From NCBI GenBank assembly GCA_964236735.1, contig CAXSFM010000001.1, forward strand, positions 372,001-436,000: DNA of 64,000 bases, given 5' to 3'. The DNA comes from JAIVJG01 sp964236735. Lineage in GTDB: Bacteria; Acidobacteriota; Blastocatellia; Pyrinomonadales; Pyrinomonadaceae. Numbering within the stretch: position 1 is the stretch's first letter; the number at the start of each line of letters is the position of its first letter. The translations under genes and the position numbers were made by a program. Below are positions 16,218 through 25,346 of this stretch, one piece after another. The notes below the pieces were generated by a model. That model was given only the letters and a program-made list of their open reading frames with translations. It had not been told where the DNA came from and ran no database searches.

Positions 16218-17645
16218 ATGTCACAACGTATCACCAGAACACGTACTCCCAGAGATAAAAACAACGGCGCGAGCGACAGCATCGGCAACAGTAAAACGGC
16301 CTCGGCGCTCGAACTGCCGCCGGACATACAGGACGATCCTGAGATGGAAGACTCGCGCGAGGATGGCCTGTCCATGAGCGGAGGCTACTCCGAAGACCTC
16401 AAGCTCGTCGCGCTCAAGGAAATGTCCATCTCCAAACTGACGCAGATCGCGAAAGACATGGACGTGCCGGGCGCGACCGGAATGCGTAAGCAGGAACTGG
16501 TCTTCAAGATTCTCGCCGCGCAGACGGAAAAAAGCGGACTCATTTTCTCGGAGGGCGTGCTTGAAACACTGCCCGACGGCTTCGGTTTCCTGCGCGCGCC
16601 CGAATACAACTATCTGCCCGGCCCGGACGACATCTACGTCAGTCCCTCGCAGATACGCAAGTTCGATCTGCGAACAGGAGACACCGTCTCCGGCCAGATT
16701 CGCCCGCCCAAAGAAGGCGAGCGTTACTTCGCACTGATTAAAGTCGAAGCGATTAACTTCGAGGCTCCCGGCGAATCGCGCGACAAAGTTTTCTTCGACA
16801 ACCTGACGCCGCTCTACCCGGAAGAGATGCTGCGGATGGAAGTGACGAACGACAACCTTTCAGCGCGCGTTATTGACCTCGTCACGCCGCTCGGCAAAGG
16901 ACAGCGCGGACTGATCGTCGCGCCGCCGCGCACGGGTAAGACGATGCTTCTCCAGACCATCGCCAACTCGGTGACGCAGAATCACCCGGAAGTGACGCTC
17001 ATCGTCCTCCTGATTGACGAGCGACCGGAAGAAGTCACTGACATGCAGCGCAGCGTCAACGGCGAGGTCATCTCCTCGACCTTCGACGAGCCGCCGACGC
17101 GCCACGTACAAGTCGCCGACATGGTGATTGAGAAGGCCAAGCGGCTCGTCGAGCACAAGCGCGACGTGGTCATCCTGCTCGATTCCCTAACGCGACTCGC
17201 GCGCGCGCACAACGCCGTCGTTCCGCCATCCGGCAAGATTCTCTCCGGCGGTATTGACGCCAATGCCTTGCAGCGTCCCAAACGCTTCTTCGGCGCGGCG
17301 CGCAACATCGAAGAGGGCGGCTCGCTGACGATCATCGCGACGGCCTTGATTGACACAGGCTCGCGCATGGACGACGTGATTTTTGAAGAGTTCAAGGGCA
17401 CGGGCAACAGCGAAATCCACCTCGACCGGCGACTCTCCGACAAACGACTCTTCCCCGCCATAGACCTTCAACGCTCAGGCACGCGCAAGGAAGAACTGCT
17501 TCTCAGCAAAGAAGACCTCGCGCGTATCTGGGTGATGCGCCGCGTGCTCAACCCGCTCTCGCCCGTCGAGCAGATGGAAGTCGTGCTCGAACGTCTCGGC
17601 AAGACCAAGAGCAACTCGGAATTTCTCTCGTCAATGCAATCTTAA
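16218..17645 (+). CDS. rho: Transcription termination factor Rho
   Basis: A hexameric RNA-dependent ATPase/helicase of 475 residues. A low-complexity acidic N-terminus is followed by the Rho_N SAP-like segment (LKEMSISKLTQIAKDMDV), the cold-shock-type RNA-binding domain (LPDGFGFLRAPEYNYLPGPDDIYVS), Walker A APPRTGKTM, Walker B VVILLDSLTRLARAHN and the Q-loop/R-loop region GGIDANALQRPKRFFGAARN. The ATG at 16218 is preceded by GAAGGAA at good spacing; the longer open frame upstream overlaps engB and shows no family similarity. Confidence 0.96.
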   Translation: MSQRITRTRTPRDKNNGASDSIGNSKTASALELPPDIQDDPEMEDSREDGLSMSGGYSEDLKLVALKEMSISKLTQIAKDMDVPGATGMRKQELVFKILAAQTEKSGLIFSEGVLETLPDGFGFLRAPEYNYLPGPDDIYVSPSQIRKFDLRTGDTVSGQIRPPKEGERYFALIKVEAINFEAPGESRDKVFFDNLTPLYPEEMLRMEVTNDNLSARVIDLVTPLGKGQRGLIVAPPRTGKTMLLQTIANSVTQNHPEVTLIVLLIDERPEEVTDMQRSVNGEVISSTFDEPPTRHVQVADMVIEKAKRLVEHKRDVVILLDSLTRLARAHNAVVPPSGKILSGGIDANALQRPKRFFGAARNIEEGGSLTIIATALIDTGSRMDDVIFEEFKGTGNSEIHLDRRLSDKRLFPAIDLQRSGTRKEELLLSKEDLARIWVMRRVLNPLSPVEQMEVVLERLGKTKSNSEFLSSMQS

Positions 17646-17726
17646 TGTGAATGGTAAATGGTGAATGGTCAATAGGTTGACGGCTTCTGGCTTTCACCAT
17701 TGACCATTCACTATTGACCATTCGCC
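17646..17726. repeat. Palindromic intergenic repeat, GTGAATGGTCAAT type
   Basis: Left arm units TGAATGGTAAATGG and TGAATGGTCAATAG face right arm units CACCATTGACC and ATTCACTATTGACC. The centre is GGTTGACGGCTTCTGGCTTT. It begins at the rho stop codon and could act as its terminator. Confidence 0.75.
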
Positions 17727-17802
17727 GGATCGCTTTCTTGACAAAAAGTAACCCGCTTCCGCATAGTAGAGCTTCCAAGATCGAGCAATTAAGTCTGTTC
17801 GT

Positions 17803-19275
17803 TTGAGCGTCTCCTTTGTGGGGCGCGGTGTCGAAAAAAGCTTGTTGCGCGTCGTCATATTTTCGTCGGAAGCGGTGCCCTTCTCGAAAACGGGGGGCTT
17901 GGGTGACGTGGCGGGCGCGCTCCCCAAAGCCTTGCAAGAGACGGGCGCGGTGGACGTGGGGCTGATTACCCCCTTCTATCACGGGCAGACGAACGGCTCT
18001 CTGATTCGTGAAATGCTCTTTGACAATCTGGACGTGGAATGGCTCGGCGGAATGCGCCGCTCGCGTGTTTTCTACAGCGAGGCTTCGGGCGCGCCGACGT
18101 ATCTGATAGACGCGCCGGAATATTTCGCGCGCGGTGAAGTTTACGGCGCACGCGACGACCACGAGCGTTTCGCTTTCTTCTCGCGCGCGGCGTTGACGCT
18201 GCTTGGAAGACTCGGCGTGCCGCCTGACGTCGTGCATCTCAACGACTGGCCGTGCGGCTTCGCCTCCGTCTGGCTGCGTGCAGGGCGCGCGTGGGGCGGT
18301 TTCCTGTCACGCACGCGGACGCTCTTTTCGATTCACAATCTGGCATATCAGGGCGCGTTCGACCCGAATGATTTGTGGCGGCTCGGCTTTCGCGCGGGCG
18401 ATGAAGCGGACGCATTCAGGCAGAACAACGTGGCGTCGGCTTTGAAGGCCGGGTTGATGACGAGCGACGCGATTTCAACCGTCAGCCGTCGCTATTCTTA
18501 CGAGATTCAGTCGCATGAAAATGGCTACGGCCTCGACTGGCTGCTGCGTATGCGGCGTGACCGTCTGATCGGCATCACGAACGGCGTTGACGATAAAGTC
18601 TGGAACCCGGAGACGGACGAGCACATCGCGGCGCATTTCAGCGCGGCAGATATGTCCGGCAAGCGCGAGTGCAAACTCGATCTGCTGCGACGCTACGGAC
18701 TGCCTGAGGAAACTGATCGCCCCATCATCGCATCTATCTCTCGTCTCGTGGCGCAGAAGGGCTTCGACTTGATTAAGCAAGCGGGACGCGCGATTCTCGA
18801 CACGGGCGCTTTCTTCGTCGCGCTCGGTTCGGGCGCGAGCGAGTACGAAGATTTTTTTCAACAGATGCGCGACTATGCGCCGCACCGCGTCGGCATCTAC
18901 AAAGGTTACAACGAGCAGCTTTCGCATCAGATCGAAGCGGGCGCGGACATTTTTTTGATGCCTTCGCTCTACGAGCCGTGCGGGTTGAATCAGATGTACA
19001 GTATGCGCTACGGGACGGTTCCCGTCGTGCGCGCCACGGGCGGACTCGACGACACGGTTGAAAACTTCGATCCGACGCGCGGCACGGGCAACGGCTTCAA
19101 GTTCGAGCAGTATTCGGCGCACGCGATGTTGGACAAGATACGCGAGACGCTCCACTGGTACGGCCAGCCGGACGTGTGGCGCACGATCCAACTCAACGGA
19201 ATGCGCGCAGACAATTCGTGGGTAGCGGCGGCGAACAAGTACGTCGAAGTTTATCGCGCGGTGGCCGGCATGTAA
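17803..19275 (+). CDS. glgA: Glycogen synthase (ADP-glucose type)
   Basis: A GT5 glucosyltransferase of up to 490 residues that extends glycogen from ADP-glucose. The hallmark KTGGL motif is present in SEAVPFSKTGGLGDVAGALP, with HLNDWPCGF, FSIHNLAYQGAF and the C-terminal GT-B motif LMPSLYEPCGLNQMYSMRYGTVPVVRATGGLDDTV. The start is uncertain: the frame opens with TTG 17803, GTG 17818 and TTG 17839, and no ATG precedes the conserved RVVIFSSEAVPF. Alone among neighbours it has no other glycogen gene in the window. Confidence 0.93.
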   Translation: MSVSFVGRGVEKSLLRVVIFSSEAVPFSKTGGLGDVAGALPKALQETGAVDVGLITPFYHGQTNGSLIREMLFDNLDVEWLGGMRRSRVFYSEASGAPTYLIDAPEYFARGEVYGARDDHERFAFFSRAALTLLGRLGVPPDVVHLNDWPCGFASVWLRAGRAWGGFLSRTRTLFSIHNLAYQGAFDPNDLWRLGFRAGDEADAFRQNNVASALKAGLMTSDAISTVSRRYSYEIQSHENGYGLDWLLRMRRDRLIGITNGVDDKVWNPETDEHIAAHFSAADMSGKRECKLDLLRRYGLPEETDRPIIASISRLVAQKGFDLIKQAGRAILDTGAFFVALGSGASEYEDFFQQMRDYAPHRVGIYKGYNEQLSHQIEAGADIFLMPSLYEPCGLNQMYSMRYGTVPVVRATGGLDDTVENFDPTRGTGNGFKFEQYSAHAMLDKIRETLHWYGQPDVWRTIQLNGMRADNSWVAAANKYVEVYRAVAGM

Positions 19276-19410
19276 GAAGTCTGTGAGGGGCAAGGTGGCG
19301 GCGACTGCCCGATTTCAGCGAACGACTTTATTTAACGATGGTGCGAGACGTGTAGTGAAGGGCACTTTACTTCAAGCATCTTCAAAGCAATCAGAAGGAG
19401 TTTTTGGATT

Positions 19411-19755
19411 ATGAGCGAACATGTCAAAGAAGTCAGCGACGTTAATTTTGAATCGGACGTGCTCAAGTCAGACCGGCCTGTGCTCGTGGATTTCTGGGCG
19501 GAGTGGTGCGCGCCGTGTCGTATGCTCGCCCCGACCGTCGAGGCTGTGGCCGAGAAGTACGCCGAAAACGCGCAGGTCGTCAAACTCAACGTGGACGAGA
19601 ATCCTGCCATCTCGCAACGCTACGGCATCAAGGGCATTCCGACCTTGATCTTGTTTAAGAATGGCAAGGAAGAAGAGCGCGTCGTGGGCGCGACGAGCAA
19701 GGATGCGATTTCGCGCATGATTGACAAGCACGTCAATAGCGCGGCGACGGCCTAA
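19411..19755 (+). CDS. trxA: Thioredoxin
   Basis: A 114-residue cytoplasmic disulfide reductase. The active site is WAEWCAPCRML (the family usually has WCGPC; here Gly is Ala, a tolerated variant). The cis-Pro loop is GIKGIPTLILF and the C-terminal helix follows. AGAAGGAG lies upstream of the ATG. Confidence 0.95.
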   Translation: MSEHVKEVSDVNFESDVLKSDRPVLVDFWAEWCAPCRMLAPTVEAVAEKYAENAQVVKLNVDENPAISQRYGIKGIPTLILFKNGKEEERVVGATSKDAISRMIDKHVNSAATA

Positions 19756-19903
19756 AGCGACGCTTCGATGAAACACTGTTGGCGCGGGCGGTATTTAAGA
19801 TGCGCGCTCGCGCCATCAATCTTTTACGGGTAAGTTTCGCTCCGCGCTTGTTCAAGGCTCGCGCTCTTAAGTTGCCTCGCGTGAACCGCTCCGACTCGAC
19901 CTG

Positions 19904-20305
19904 ATGAAACAAACTGCCGCTACACGCGCTGCGCTGAGACGCTCATTCGAGGATCGCCTCGCGCAAAAGCGTGTCCGCGCCGTCGAGGACGCGAAGTTTC
20001 GCGCCAAGCAGGCGCAGGGCAAGTTGCGCCGTTTCGTTCAGGTCAGATTTCGCAAGGATGAAGTCATCGAGTCGCTCGCGCTCCGTCGTGGCGACTGCAA
20101 TCGTTGCGGCGCGTGCTGCGAGATTTTATTCAAGTGCCCTTTCCTCAAAAAGCACGACGACGAGACGACAACCTGCGGCATCTACGAAGACCGTCCCGGA
20201 CAGTGTCGTCTGTTTCCCATCAATCAACGCGACATCGAAGAAGTGCGCGGCTCGTGTAGCTTCTACTTCATCGAGAAACCAATCAAGCTGGAAAAAGCAA
20301 GCTGA
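19904..20305 (+). CDS. YkgJ-family cysteine-cluster protein
   Basis: The 133-residue protein has a basic N-terminal half and the CxxCxxCC-type cluster GDCNRCGACCEILFKCPFL, with later Cys residues in TTCGIYEDRPGQCRLFP and GSCSFYF. This is the zinc/iron-binding YkgJ family (UPF0153-like), whose function is not established. It lies between trxA and purA on the same strand. Confidence 0.85.
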   Translation: MKQTAATRAALRRSFEDRLAQKRVRAVEDAKFRAKQAQGKLRRFVQVRFRKDEVIESLALRRGDCNRCGACCEILFKCPFLKKHDDETTTCGIYEDRPGQCRLFPINQRDIEEVRGSCSFYFIEKPIKLEKAS

Positions 20306-20311
20306 ATAAGC

Positions 20312-20390
20312 AGTGATGAGTGATAAGAGATAAGTAATGAGAAAGAAGCTGCTGCCTTCTCTTATCACTCATCACTCATCACTCATCACT
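20312..20390. repeat. Palindromic intergenic repeat, GTGATGA/GTGATAA type
   Basis: Left arm AGTGATGAGTGATAAGAG and right arm units CTTATCACTCATCACTCATC are built from the same heptamers as the element at 1810. The centre is AAAGAAGCTGCTGCCTTC. It ends 8 nt before the purA start. Confidence 0.8.
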
Positions 20391-20398
20391 TAAACACT

Positions 20399-21718
20399 AT
20401 GTCTAACGTCATTGTTGTGGTCGGCGCGCAGTGGGGCGACGAAGGCAAAGGCAAGATCGTTGATCTTTTGGCCGAGCGTTTCGAGATTGTCGCGCGTTAT
20501 CAAGGCGGGCATAACGCGGGACACTCCGTTAAAGTCGGCGACAAAAATTACGCGCTGCATTTGATTCCGTCGGGCATCGTGCATGAGGGAAAGACCTGCG
20601 TGCTCGGCAGCGGAATGGTGATTGACCCGAAGGCTTTTTTCGTCGAGGCCGACCGCCTGATGGAGCAAGGCTTAGAAGTGACGCCGGAGCGCGTCCTCGT
20701 CAGTTCGCGCGCGCATTTGATACTTCCCTATCACCGCGCGCTCGACCACACGAGCGAAGAGCGTCTCGGCAACGAAAAAGTCGGCACGACTCTGCGCGGC
20801 ATCGGCCCAGCCTACGAAGACAAAGCCGGACGGCGCGGCATTCGCGTCGCGGACGCTTTGAACGCCGACGTTTTGCTCTCGCGCATCGAACGCAACCTCG
20901 AAGACGCCAATCGTCTCATCGTCGCTTACGGCGGGCAGGCTCTCGACGTTGAAGAAGTCTTCACCGAGACTTCGCGCCACGTCGAACGCCTCGCGCCGTT
21001 CGTCGCCGACACGACGCATTTTCTCAACCGCGCCGTGCGCGCAGGCCGCTCCGTTTTGATTGAAGGCGCGCAGGCTGCGCTCCTCGACGTGGATCATGGC
21101 ACGTACCCGTTCGTCACTTCTTCGAGCACGACCGCCGGCGGCGCGTGCGTCGGGACGGGACTCGCGCCGCAACGCATCACGAGCGTGCTCGGCATCGTTC
21201 GCACCTACACGACGCGCGTCGGCGAAGGGCCATTCCCCACCGAGATGCTCGAAGGCGAGGCCGAGATGGGCGCGCTCATCCGCGAGCGCGGTCGTGAATA
21301 CGGCGTCTCGACCGGACGTCCGCGTCGCTGCGGCTGGTTCGATGCCTTCGCCACTCGCTACGCCGCAGACATCAACGGCTTCGATAACGTCGCGCTGACC
21401 AAACTCGACATCCTCGACGCGCTCGACGAAATCAAGGTATGCGTCGGTTACCAACTCGACGGCGCGAGCTGCGAGTCATTCCCCTCCGTCTCGAAAGACC
21501 TGCGCCTCGTCGAACCCATCTACGAAACACTGCCCGGTTGGAAGTCGTCCACCGAAGGCGTCACAGAGTTGGATGCGCTGCCCGCCAACGCGCGAGCTTA
21601 CGTCGAATTTATCTCCGAGCAGATCGGCGTCCCTATCGGCCTCGTCTCGACCGGCCCCGACCGCGCGCAGACAATTATCGTCCACGACTCCGCGCTCGGA
21701 CGATGGCTCGACGGCTGA
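20399..21718 (+). CDS. purA: Adenylosuccinate synthetase
   Basis: Catalyses the GTP-dependent formation of adenylosuccinate from IMP and aspartate in AMP synthesis. The 439-residue protein starts with the P-loop-like GAQWGDEGKGKIVDLLA containing the catalytic Asp, followed by YQGGHNAGHSV with the catalytic His. The IMP site GTTLRGIGPAYEDKAGRRGIRV and the STGRPRRCGWFDAFATRYA segment are intact. Length is normal. The start lies directly after a palindromic repeat and no Shine-Dalgarno sequence is apparent. Confidence 0.97.
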   Translation: MSNVIVVVGAQWGDEGKGKIVDLLAERFEIVARYQGGHNAGHSVKVGDKNYALHLIPSGIVHEGKTCVLGSGMVIDPKAFFVEADRLMEQGLEVTPERVLVSSRAHLILPYHRALDHTSEERLGNEKVGTTLRGIGPAYEDKAGRRGIRVADALNADVLLSRIERNLEDANRLIVAYGGQALDVEEVFTETSRHVERLAPFVADTTHFLNRAVRAGRSVLIEGAQAALLDVDHGTYPFVTSSSTTAGGACVGTGLAPQRITSVLGIVRTYTTRVGEGPFPTEMLEGEAEMGALIRERGREYGVSTGRPRRCGWFDAFATRYAADINGFDNVALTKLDILDALDEIKVCVGYQLDGASCESFPSVSKDLRLVEPIYETLPGWKSSTEGVTELDALPANARAYVEFISEQIGVPIGLVSTGPDRAQTIIVHDSALGRWLDG

Positions 21719-21731
21719 TTTGGACACGCGC

Positions 21732-21760
21732 TTGCTACTTCGCATGTTGGTCTGTAGAAT
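21732..21760 (+). promoter_or_regulatory. Promoter of tRNA-Lys
   Basis: TTGCTA (21732-21737) and TAGAAT (21755-21760) are spaced by exactly 17 nt. The predicted start is about 20 nt before the tRNA. Consensus match only. Confidence 0.55.
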
Positions 21761-21787
21761 CGCAGGCGCGTTGAAAATGTCTGATCC

Positions 21788-21860
21788 GGGCCGATAGCTC
21801 AGTCGGTAGAGCAAGTGGCTTTTAACCACTGGGTCGCAGGTTCGAGTCCTGCTCGGCTCA
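21788..21860 (+). tRNA. tRNA-Lys (anticodon UUU)
   Basis: The acceptor arms GGGCCGA and TCGGCTC pair with one G-U. The anticodon stem AGTGG/CCACT holds the loop CTTTTAA, giving UUU. The T loop is GTTCGAGTC. CCA is not encoded. Confidence 0.96.
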
Positions 21861-21872
21861 TCTTTAGAAATG

Positions 21873-21900
21873 AAAAGGCCGCTATTCGTAGCGGCTTTTT
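21873..21900 (+). terminator. Intrinsic terminator of tRNA-Lys
   Basis: GCCGCTA (21878-21884) and TAGCGGC (21889-21895) form a stem around a TTCG tetraloop, followed by five T. AAAA precedes the stem, so it may work in both directions and also serve the small gene ending at 21926. Confidence 0.85.
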
Positions 21901-21925
21901 CGTGTCTGATTGTTCCTCTAAACAT

Positions 21926-22129
21926 TTACTCCTGTGCGCCGGAGTCGCCGGGTTGATTGCTGCCCATGCGCGCATCATCGCCCGGCTTCTCGCTGCCCAG
22001 ATTCTCCGTGCCAGACCTCCCCGCTCCCATGTTGCCGCCGCTACTGCCGGCGTGCCCTTGCTCTCCGTTGTCAGCGCCTGACTCTTCAGACTTTCTCTTC
22101 TCTTGCGCCTTGTCTTTTTGATCCGCCAT
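21926..22129 (-). CDS. Small Gly-rich hydrophilic protein
   Basis: The 67-residue protein starts MADQKDKAQEKRKSEESG and continues with Gly/Ser/Asn-rich, uncharged sequence ending QPGDSGAQE. No hydrophobic core is present, so it is probably disordered; stress-protective hydrophilic proteins look like this, but I do not recognise a family. The ATG at 22129 was chosen over a longer frame because AAGGAG lies 9 nt upstream. Confidence 0.7.
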   Translation of the reverse strand: MADQKDKAQEKRKSEESGADNGEQGHAGSSGGNMGAGRSGTENLGSEKPGDDARMGSNQPGDSGAQE

Positions 22130-22237
22130 TTTTCGTGATCTCCTTATTGTGTTTACGCTGCCCGCCCACGTCGCAGCCATGACATTTGCATGATCCGTTC
22201 GCACACAATGTATCACGCCTCGCGCGCGCTTCAGTAT

Positions 22238-22265
22238 TTGAGTCCTTTTTTTTCTATCGTATAAT
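22238..22265 (+). promoter_or_regulatory. Sigma-70 promoter for the 50-residue protein
   Basis: TTGAGT (22238-22243) and a perfect TATAAT (22260-22265) are 16 nt apart. The -10 box ends only 6 nt before the ATG at 22272, so transcription should begin at or next to the start codon, implying a leaderless message. Confidence 0.6.
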
Positions 22266-22271
22266 CCTTCC

Positions 22272-22424
22272 ATGAATAAACGCGCGAAAAAACGTCTGAA
22301 AGAATCCATCGAGAAGGAAAACCTGAAACGTGCGGAGACACAGAAAGGACAGAATCCTTTCGCTCCTAAAAAAGATCAGGTGCAACGCGGCTTCTTACCC
22401 AAGCCGGAGAAGAAGCGTGGATAG
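22272..22424 (+). CDS. Small basic protein, probably leaderless
   Basis: An open frame of 50 codons starts MNKRAKKRLKESIEKENLKR and ends PKPEKKRG. It is strongly basic (many Lys and Arg), with one likely helix. There is no Shine-Dalgarno sequence (TCCTTCC precedes the ATG), and a perfect -10 box ends 6 nt upstream, which suggests a leaderless mRNA. No family is recognised; small RNA- or ribosome-binding proteins have this composition, but this is only a possibility. Confidence 0.6.
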   Translation: MNKRAKKRLKESIEKENLKRAETQKGQNPFAPKKDQVQRGFLPKPEKKRG

Positions 22425-22450
22425 TCTGTGGGCAAGATTGTCATGGATAA

Positions 22451-24037
22451 ATGAGTATGACTGAAGATGCTCAGAGCGAAACGACGAAAACAGATGTGTT
22501 GATTGTCGGAGCGGGGCCGACGGGGCTGTCTCTAGCCTGTCAGTTCATCAGGTATGGCGTTGATTTCGTCATCATCGAAAAGAACGAAGCCACTACTCAA
22601 TACTCCAAAGCCATCGGCGTTCAGGCGCGCACGCTGGAGATTTACGAGCAAATCGGTCTCGCGCAGACAGCCGTCGAAGAGGGCGCGATTGCCTCCAAAG
22701 CGCGCCTGCTCGCAGCAGGTGAAGTCCGCGCCGAGCTTGATTTATCGAACATCGGCGGAGATTTGAGCGCGTACCCGTTTATGCTCATCTTCGAGCAAAG
22801 CAAAAACGAGCAGTTGCTTAACTCATATCTTCACGGCAACGGAAAAAAAGTTCTCTGGAACACGGAACTCGAAAGTTTTACGCAAGATGATGCGGGCGTG
22901 ACGGCGCAGTTAAAAAATTCAGACGGCACATCTCGAACCATCGAAGCTAAATATCTGGTCGGCTGCGATGGAGCCAAGAGTCCGACGAGGCACGCGCTCG
23001 GACTCAACTTCGAGGGCAGCACGTTCGAGCGCATGTTCTACGTCGCCGACGCGCAGGTTGATTGGAAGTTCAGTCACGACGCGCTGCACCTCTGTCTGGC
23101 GAAGGACACTCTGCTGGTTTTCTTTCCGCTCAAAGGCGAGAATCGTTATCGCATCGTCGGCAGTTTTCCCGAAGGCCATGAAAAAGACGAGGGCGACATT
23201 TTGTATGAAGAGATTGAGCAACAAATCAAGAAAGAGGCCAAGCTCGAACTCGACATACACGATGTCAAATGGTTTTCAACTTACAAAGTCCACTCGCGCC
23301 ACGTCAGTAAATTTTCCGCCGGCAGGGGTTTTCTCGCCGGAGATTCCGCGCACATCCACACGCCCGCCGGCGCGCAAGGGATGAATACAGGGATTCAGGA
23401 CGGTTACAATCTCGCGTGGAAAATGGCTCTGGTTTTGCGCGGCGTGGCGGACGAAAAACTCCTCGACACTTACAACGAAGAGCGTCTGGAGAACGCGAGG
23501 CATCTCTTGCAGACCACTGACCGGATGTTCCAGTTCGGCGCAGGCTCGGACTGGTTTCTCGCATTTATACGCACGCATGTCTGGCCGGCTGTGGCGAAAT
23601 ACGTCCTCAGTTTCGACTCCGTTAAAAATTTTGTCTTCCCTTTAATTTCGCAAATCGGCATCAACTACCGTCACAGTTCGCTCAGTCAACACGCAGGCGA
23701 CGATGATTTCAAAGTCAAAGCCGGCGACCGTCTGCCGTACTTTCTCATCAACGGCGAAAGCATCTACGACAGACTGCGCCAGCCGAAATTTCATCTGCTT
23801 TTCTTCTCAGACGAGCAAGACAAACTTAAAGCGTTAAAAGCCAAGTTTGGAAGTCAGGCCACCGACACAGTTGACTTCAACTTCATCTCGCTCGATCCGC
23901 ACATGTCGGAAATCTTTGGCACGAATAAAACTTTTAGCGTGCTGTTGAGACCAGACAACTACATTGGATTTATCTCCACGGAAGACTCGTCAGGCAATTT
24001 AAGAGCTTACCTAAACGAGTTCATCGAACACACCTAA
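22451..24037 (+). CDS. FAD-dependent aromatic monooxygenase (PheA/TfdB type)
   Basis: A 528-residue group A flavoprotein hydroxylase. Residues about 15-45 form the Rossmann motif VLIVGAGPTGLSLACQF, with the DG-type segment YLVGCDGAKSPTRHALG and the GD motif RGFLAGDSAHIHTPAGAQGM followed by NTGIQDGYNLAWKMALVLRG. The C-terminal 120 residues resemble the thioredoxin-like domain of phenol hydroxylases. Family members hydroxylate phenols, antibiotics or polyketides with NAD(P)H and O2; the substrate here cannot be told. Starts at 22451 and 22457 are both possible. Confidence 0.88.
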   Translation: MSMTEDAQSETTKTDVLIVGAGPTGLSLACQFIRYGVDFVIIEKNEATTQYSKAIGVQARTLEIYEQIGLAQTAVEEGAIASKARLLAAGEVRAELDLSNIGGDLSAYPFMLIFEQSKNEQLLNSYLHGNGKKVLWNTELESFTQDDAGVTAQLKNSDGTSRTIEAKYLVGCDGAKSPTRHALGLNFEGSTFERMFYVADAQVDWKFSHDALHLCLAKDTLLVFFPLKGENRYRIVGSFPEGHEKDEGDILYEEIEQQIKKEAKLELDIHDVKWFSTYKVHSRHVSKFSAGRGFLAGDSAHIHTPAGAQGMNTGIQDGYNLAWKMALVLRGVADEKLLDTYNEERLENARHLLQTTDRMFQFGAGSDWFLAFIRTHVWPAVAKYVLSFDSVKNFVFPLISQIGINYRHSSLSQHAGDDDFKVKAGDRLPYFLINGESIYDRLRQPKFHLLFFSDEQDKLKALKAKFGSQATDTVDFNFISLDPHMSEIFGTNKTFSVLLRPDNYIGFISTEDSSGNLRAYLNEFIEHT

Positions 24038-24074
24038 AATCAACCGACAGCTTGCACAGAGAAGCAGATCCCGG

Positions 24075-25346
24075 ATGAGGCGCACGCTAAACATCATCTC
24101 GTTGATTACGAGCGCGGCGGCGTTGCTCGCATCCGTGTGGATCGTCTTTCCCGCGCCTGCTTACAACGTCTGGCTCTTCTCCGTCGCGGCGAGCGAATGG
24201 AGTCTCGCACTCGTCGCGCTCGCCGTGTTCGGCATCATGTGCGGATTGTTAGAGCGCGTCTTCGGCGGCGGCAAGCGTCTGTGGCTCGTCTCTTCGTGCG
24301 TTGGAATCGTCGCCGTCCTCTTCGCGCTTTATCCGCTGTTCAGCAGCATGTTCGTGGCGCGCGAGCATGGCGTCTCACTCTCGCTCAGACAATACATCAC
24401 GGGCTCGTCAGGCGACGCGGACGACAGGCACGCGCCATCCGAAAGGCTCGTCGGCTTTAAGACTTACACGTTCGCGAGTGTTGACGGCGTTGCGCTGCGG
24501 CTCGATGCGTATCTTCCGCCGGACGACGTAGAGCGTAATGGCGCGGGCGTCATCGTCGTGCATGGCGGCTCCTGGAGCGCGGGCGAGCGGAGCGACTTCC
24601 CGCAGTGGAATCGCTGGCTGGCGCGTGAGGGCTTCGCGGTCTTCGACATTGATTACAGGCTCGCGCCGCAGCCCAACTGGCAGACGGCGACGGGCGACGT
24701 GAAATGCGCCGTGCGTTGGGTTAAGCGACACGCGGCGGAGTTTCACATCTCTCCCGACAGGCTCGCGCTGATGGGTCGCTCCGCCGGCGGACACCTCGCG
24801 CTGCTGGCCGCTTACACCAGCGGTGACACGAGATTGCCTGCGAGTTATCCTTTGATGGAAGACGTTGAAGATACACACGCGCCGACGGAAGCAATGCCTG
24901 CTCTGCCTTCTTTGAACACCTCAACGACGGACGAGAGCGTGCGCGCGGTCGTCTCTTTTTACGGGCCGACGGATTTGCCATGGGCTTACGATCATCCCGC
25001 AAATCAGCGCGTCCTCGACGGGCCGGGAGCCATCCGGCGCTTGCTTGGCGGCTCGCCCGACTCTGCGCCGGAGATGCGCGAGCTTTACGGTTTCGCTTCG
25101 CCCGTCGCGCACGTCAACGCGCACGCGCCGCCGACGTTGCTCATTCATGGCGGGCACGATCAACTCGTGCTGAGTGACAACATGGAAATGCTGTGCGCGA
25201 AGTTGAAAGAGGCGCGCGTCACGTCTCGGCGCATCTATCTTCCTTACGCGCAACACGGCTTCGACTATAATTTCAACGGCTGGGGCGCGCAGATCGTGCG
25301 TCCCGTGATGCTCGATTTCCTGCGCGCGGAAACGGCCTCGCGTTGA
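24075..25346 (+). CDS. Membrane-anchored alpha/beta hydrolase (esterase/lipase)
   Basis: The 423-residue protein begins with about three membrane helices (residues 8-100) and then has an alpha/beta-hydrolase domain of the BD-FAE/HSL-like type. The oxyanion motif is VVHGGSWSAG, the nucleophile elbow GRSAGGH, the acid Asp in IHGGHDQLVLSD and the catalytic His in YAQHGFDYNF. It should hydrolyse carboxylic esters, presumably at the outer face of the membrane (inference). It follows the monooxygenase by 37 nt on the same strand, so the two may share a transcript. Confidence 0.85.
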   Translation: MRRTLNIISLITSAAALLASVWIVFPAPAYNVWLFSVAASEWSLALVALAVFGIMCGLLERVFGGGKRLWLVSSCVGIVAVLFALYPLFSSMFVAREHGVSLSLRQYITGSSGDADDRHAPSERLVGFKTYTFASVDGVALRLDAYLPPDDVERNGAGVIVVHGGSWSAGERSDFPQWNRWLAREGFAVFDIDYRLAPQPNWQTATGDVKCAVRWVKRHAAEFHISPDRLALMGRSAGGHLALLAAYTSGDTRLPASYPLMEDVEDTHAPTEAMPALPSLNTSTTDESVRAVVSFYGPTDLPWAYDHPANQRVLDGPGAIRRLLGGSPDSAPEMRELYGFASPVAHVNAHAPPTLLIHGGHDQLVLSDNMEMLCAKLKEARVTSRRIYLPYAQHGFDYNFNGWGAQIVRPVMLDFLRAETASR

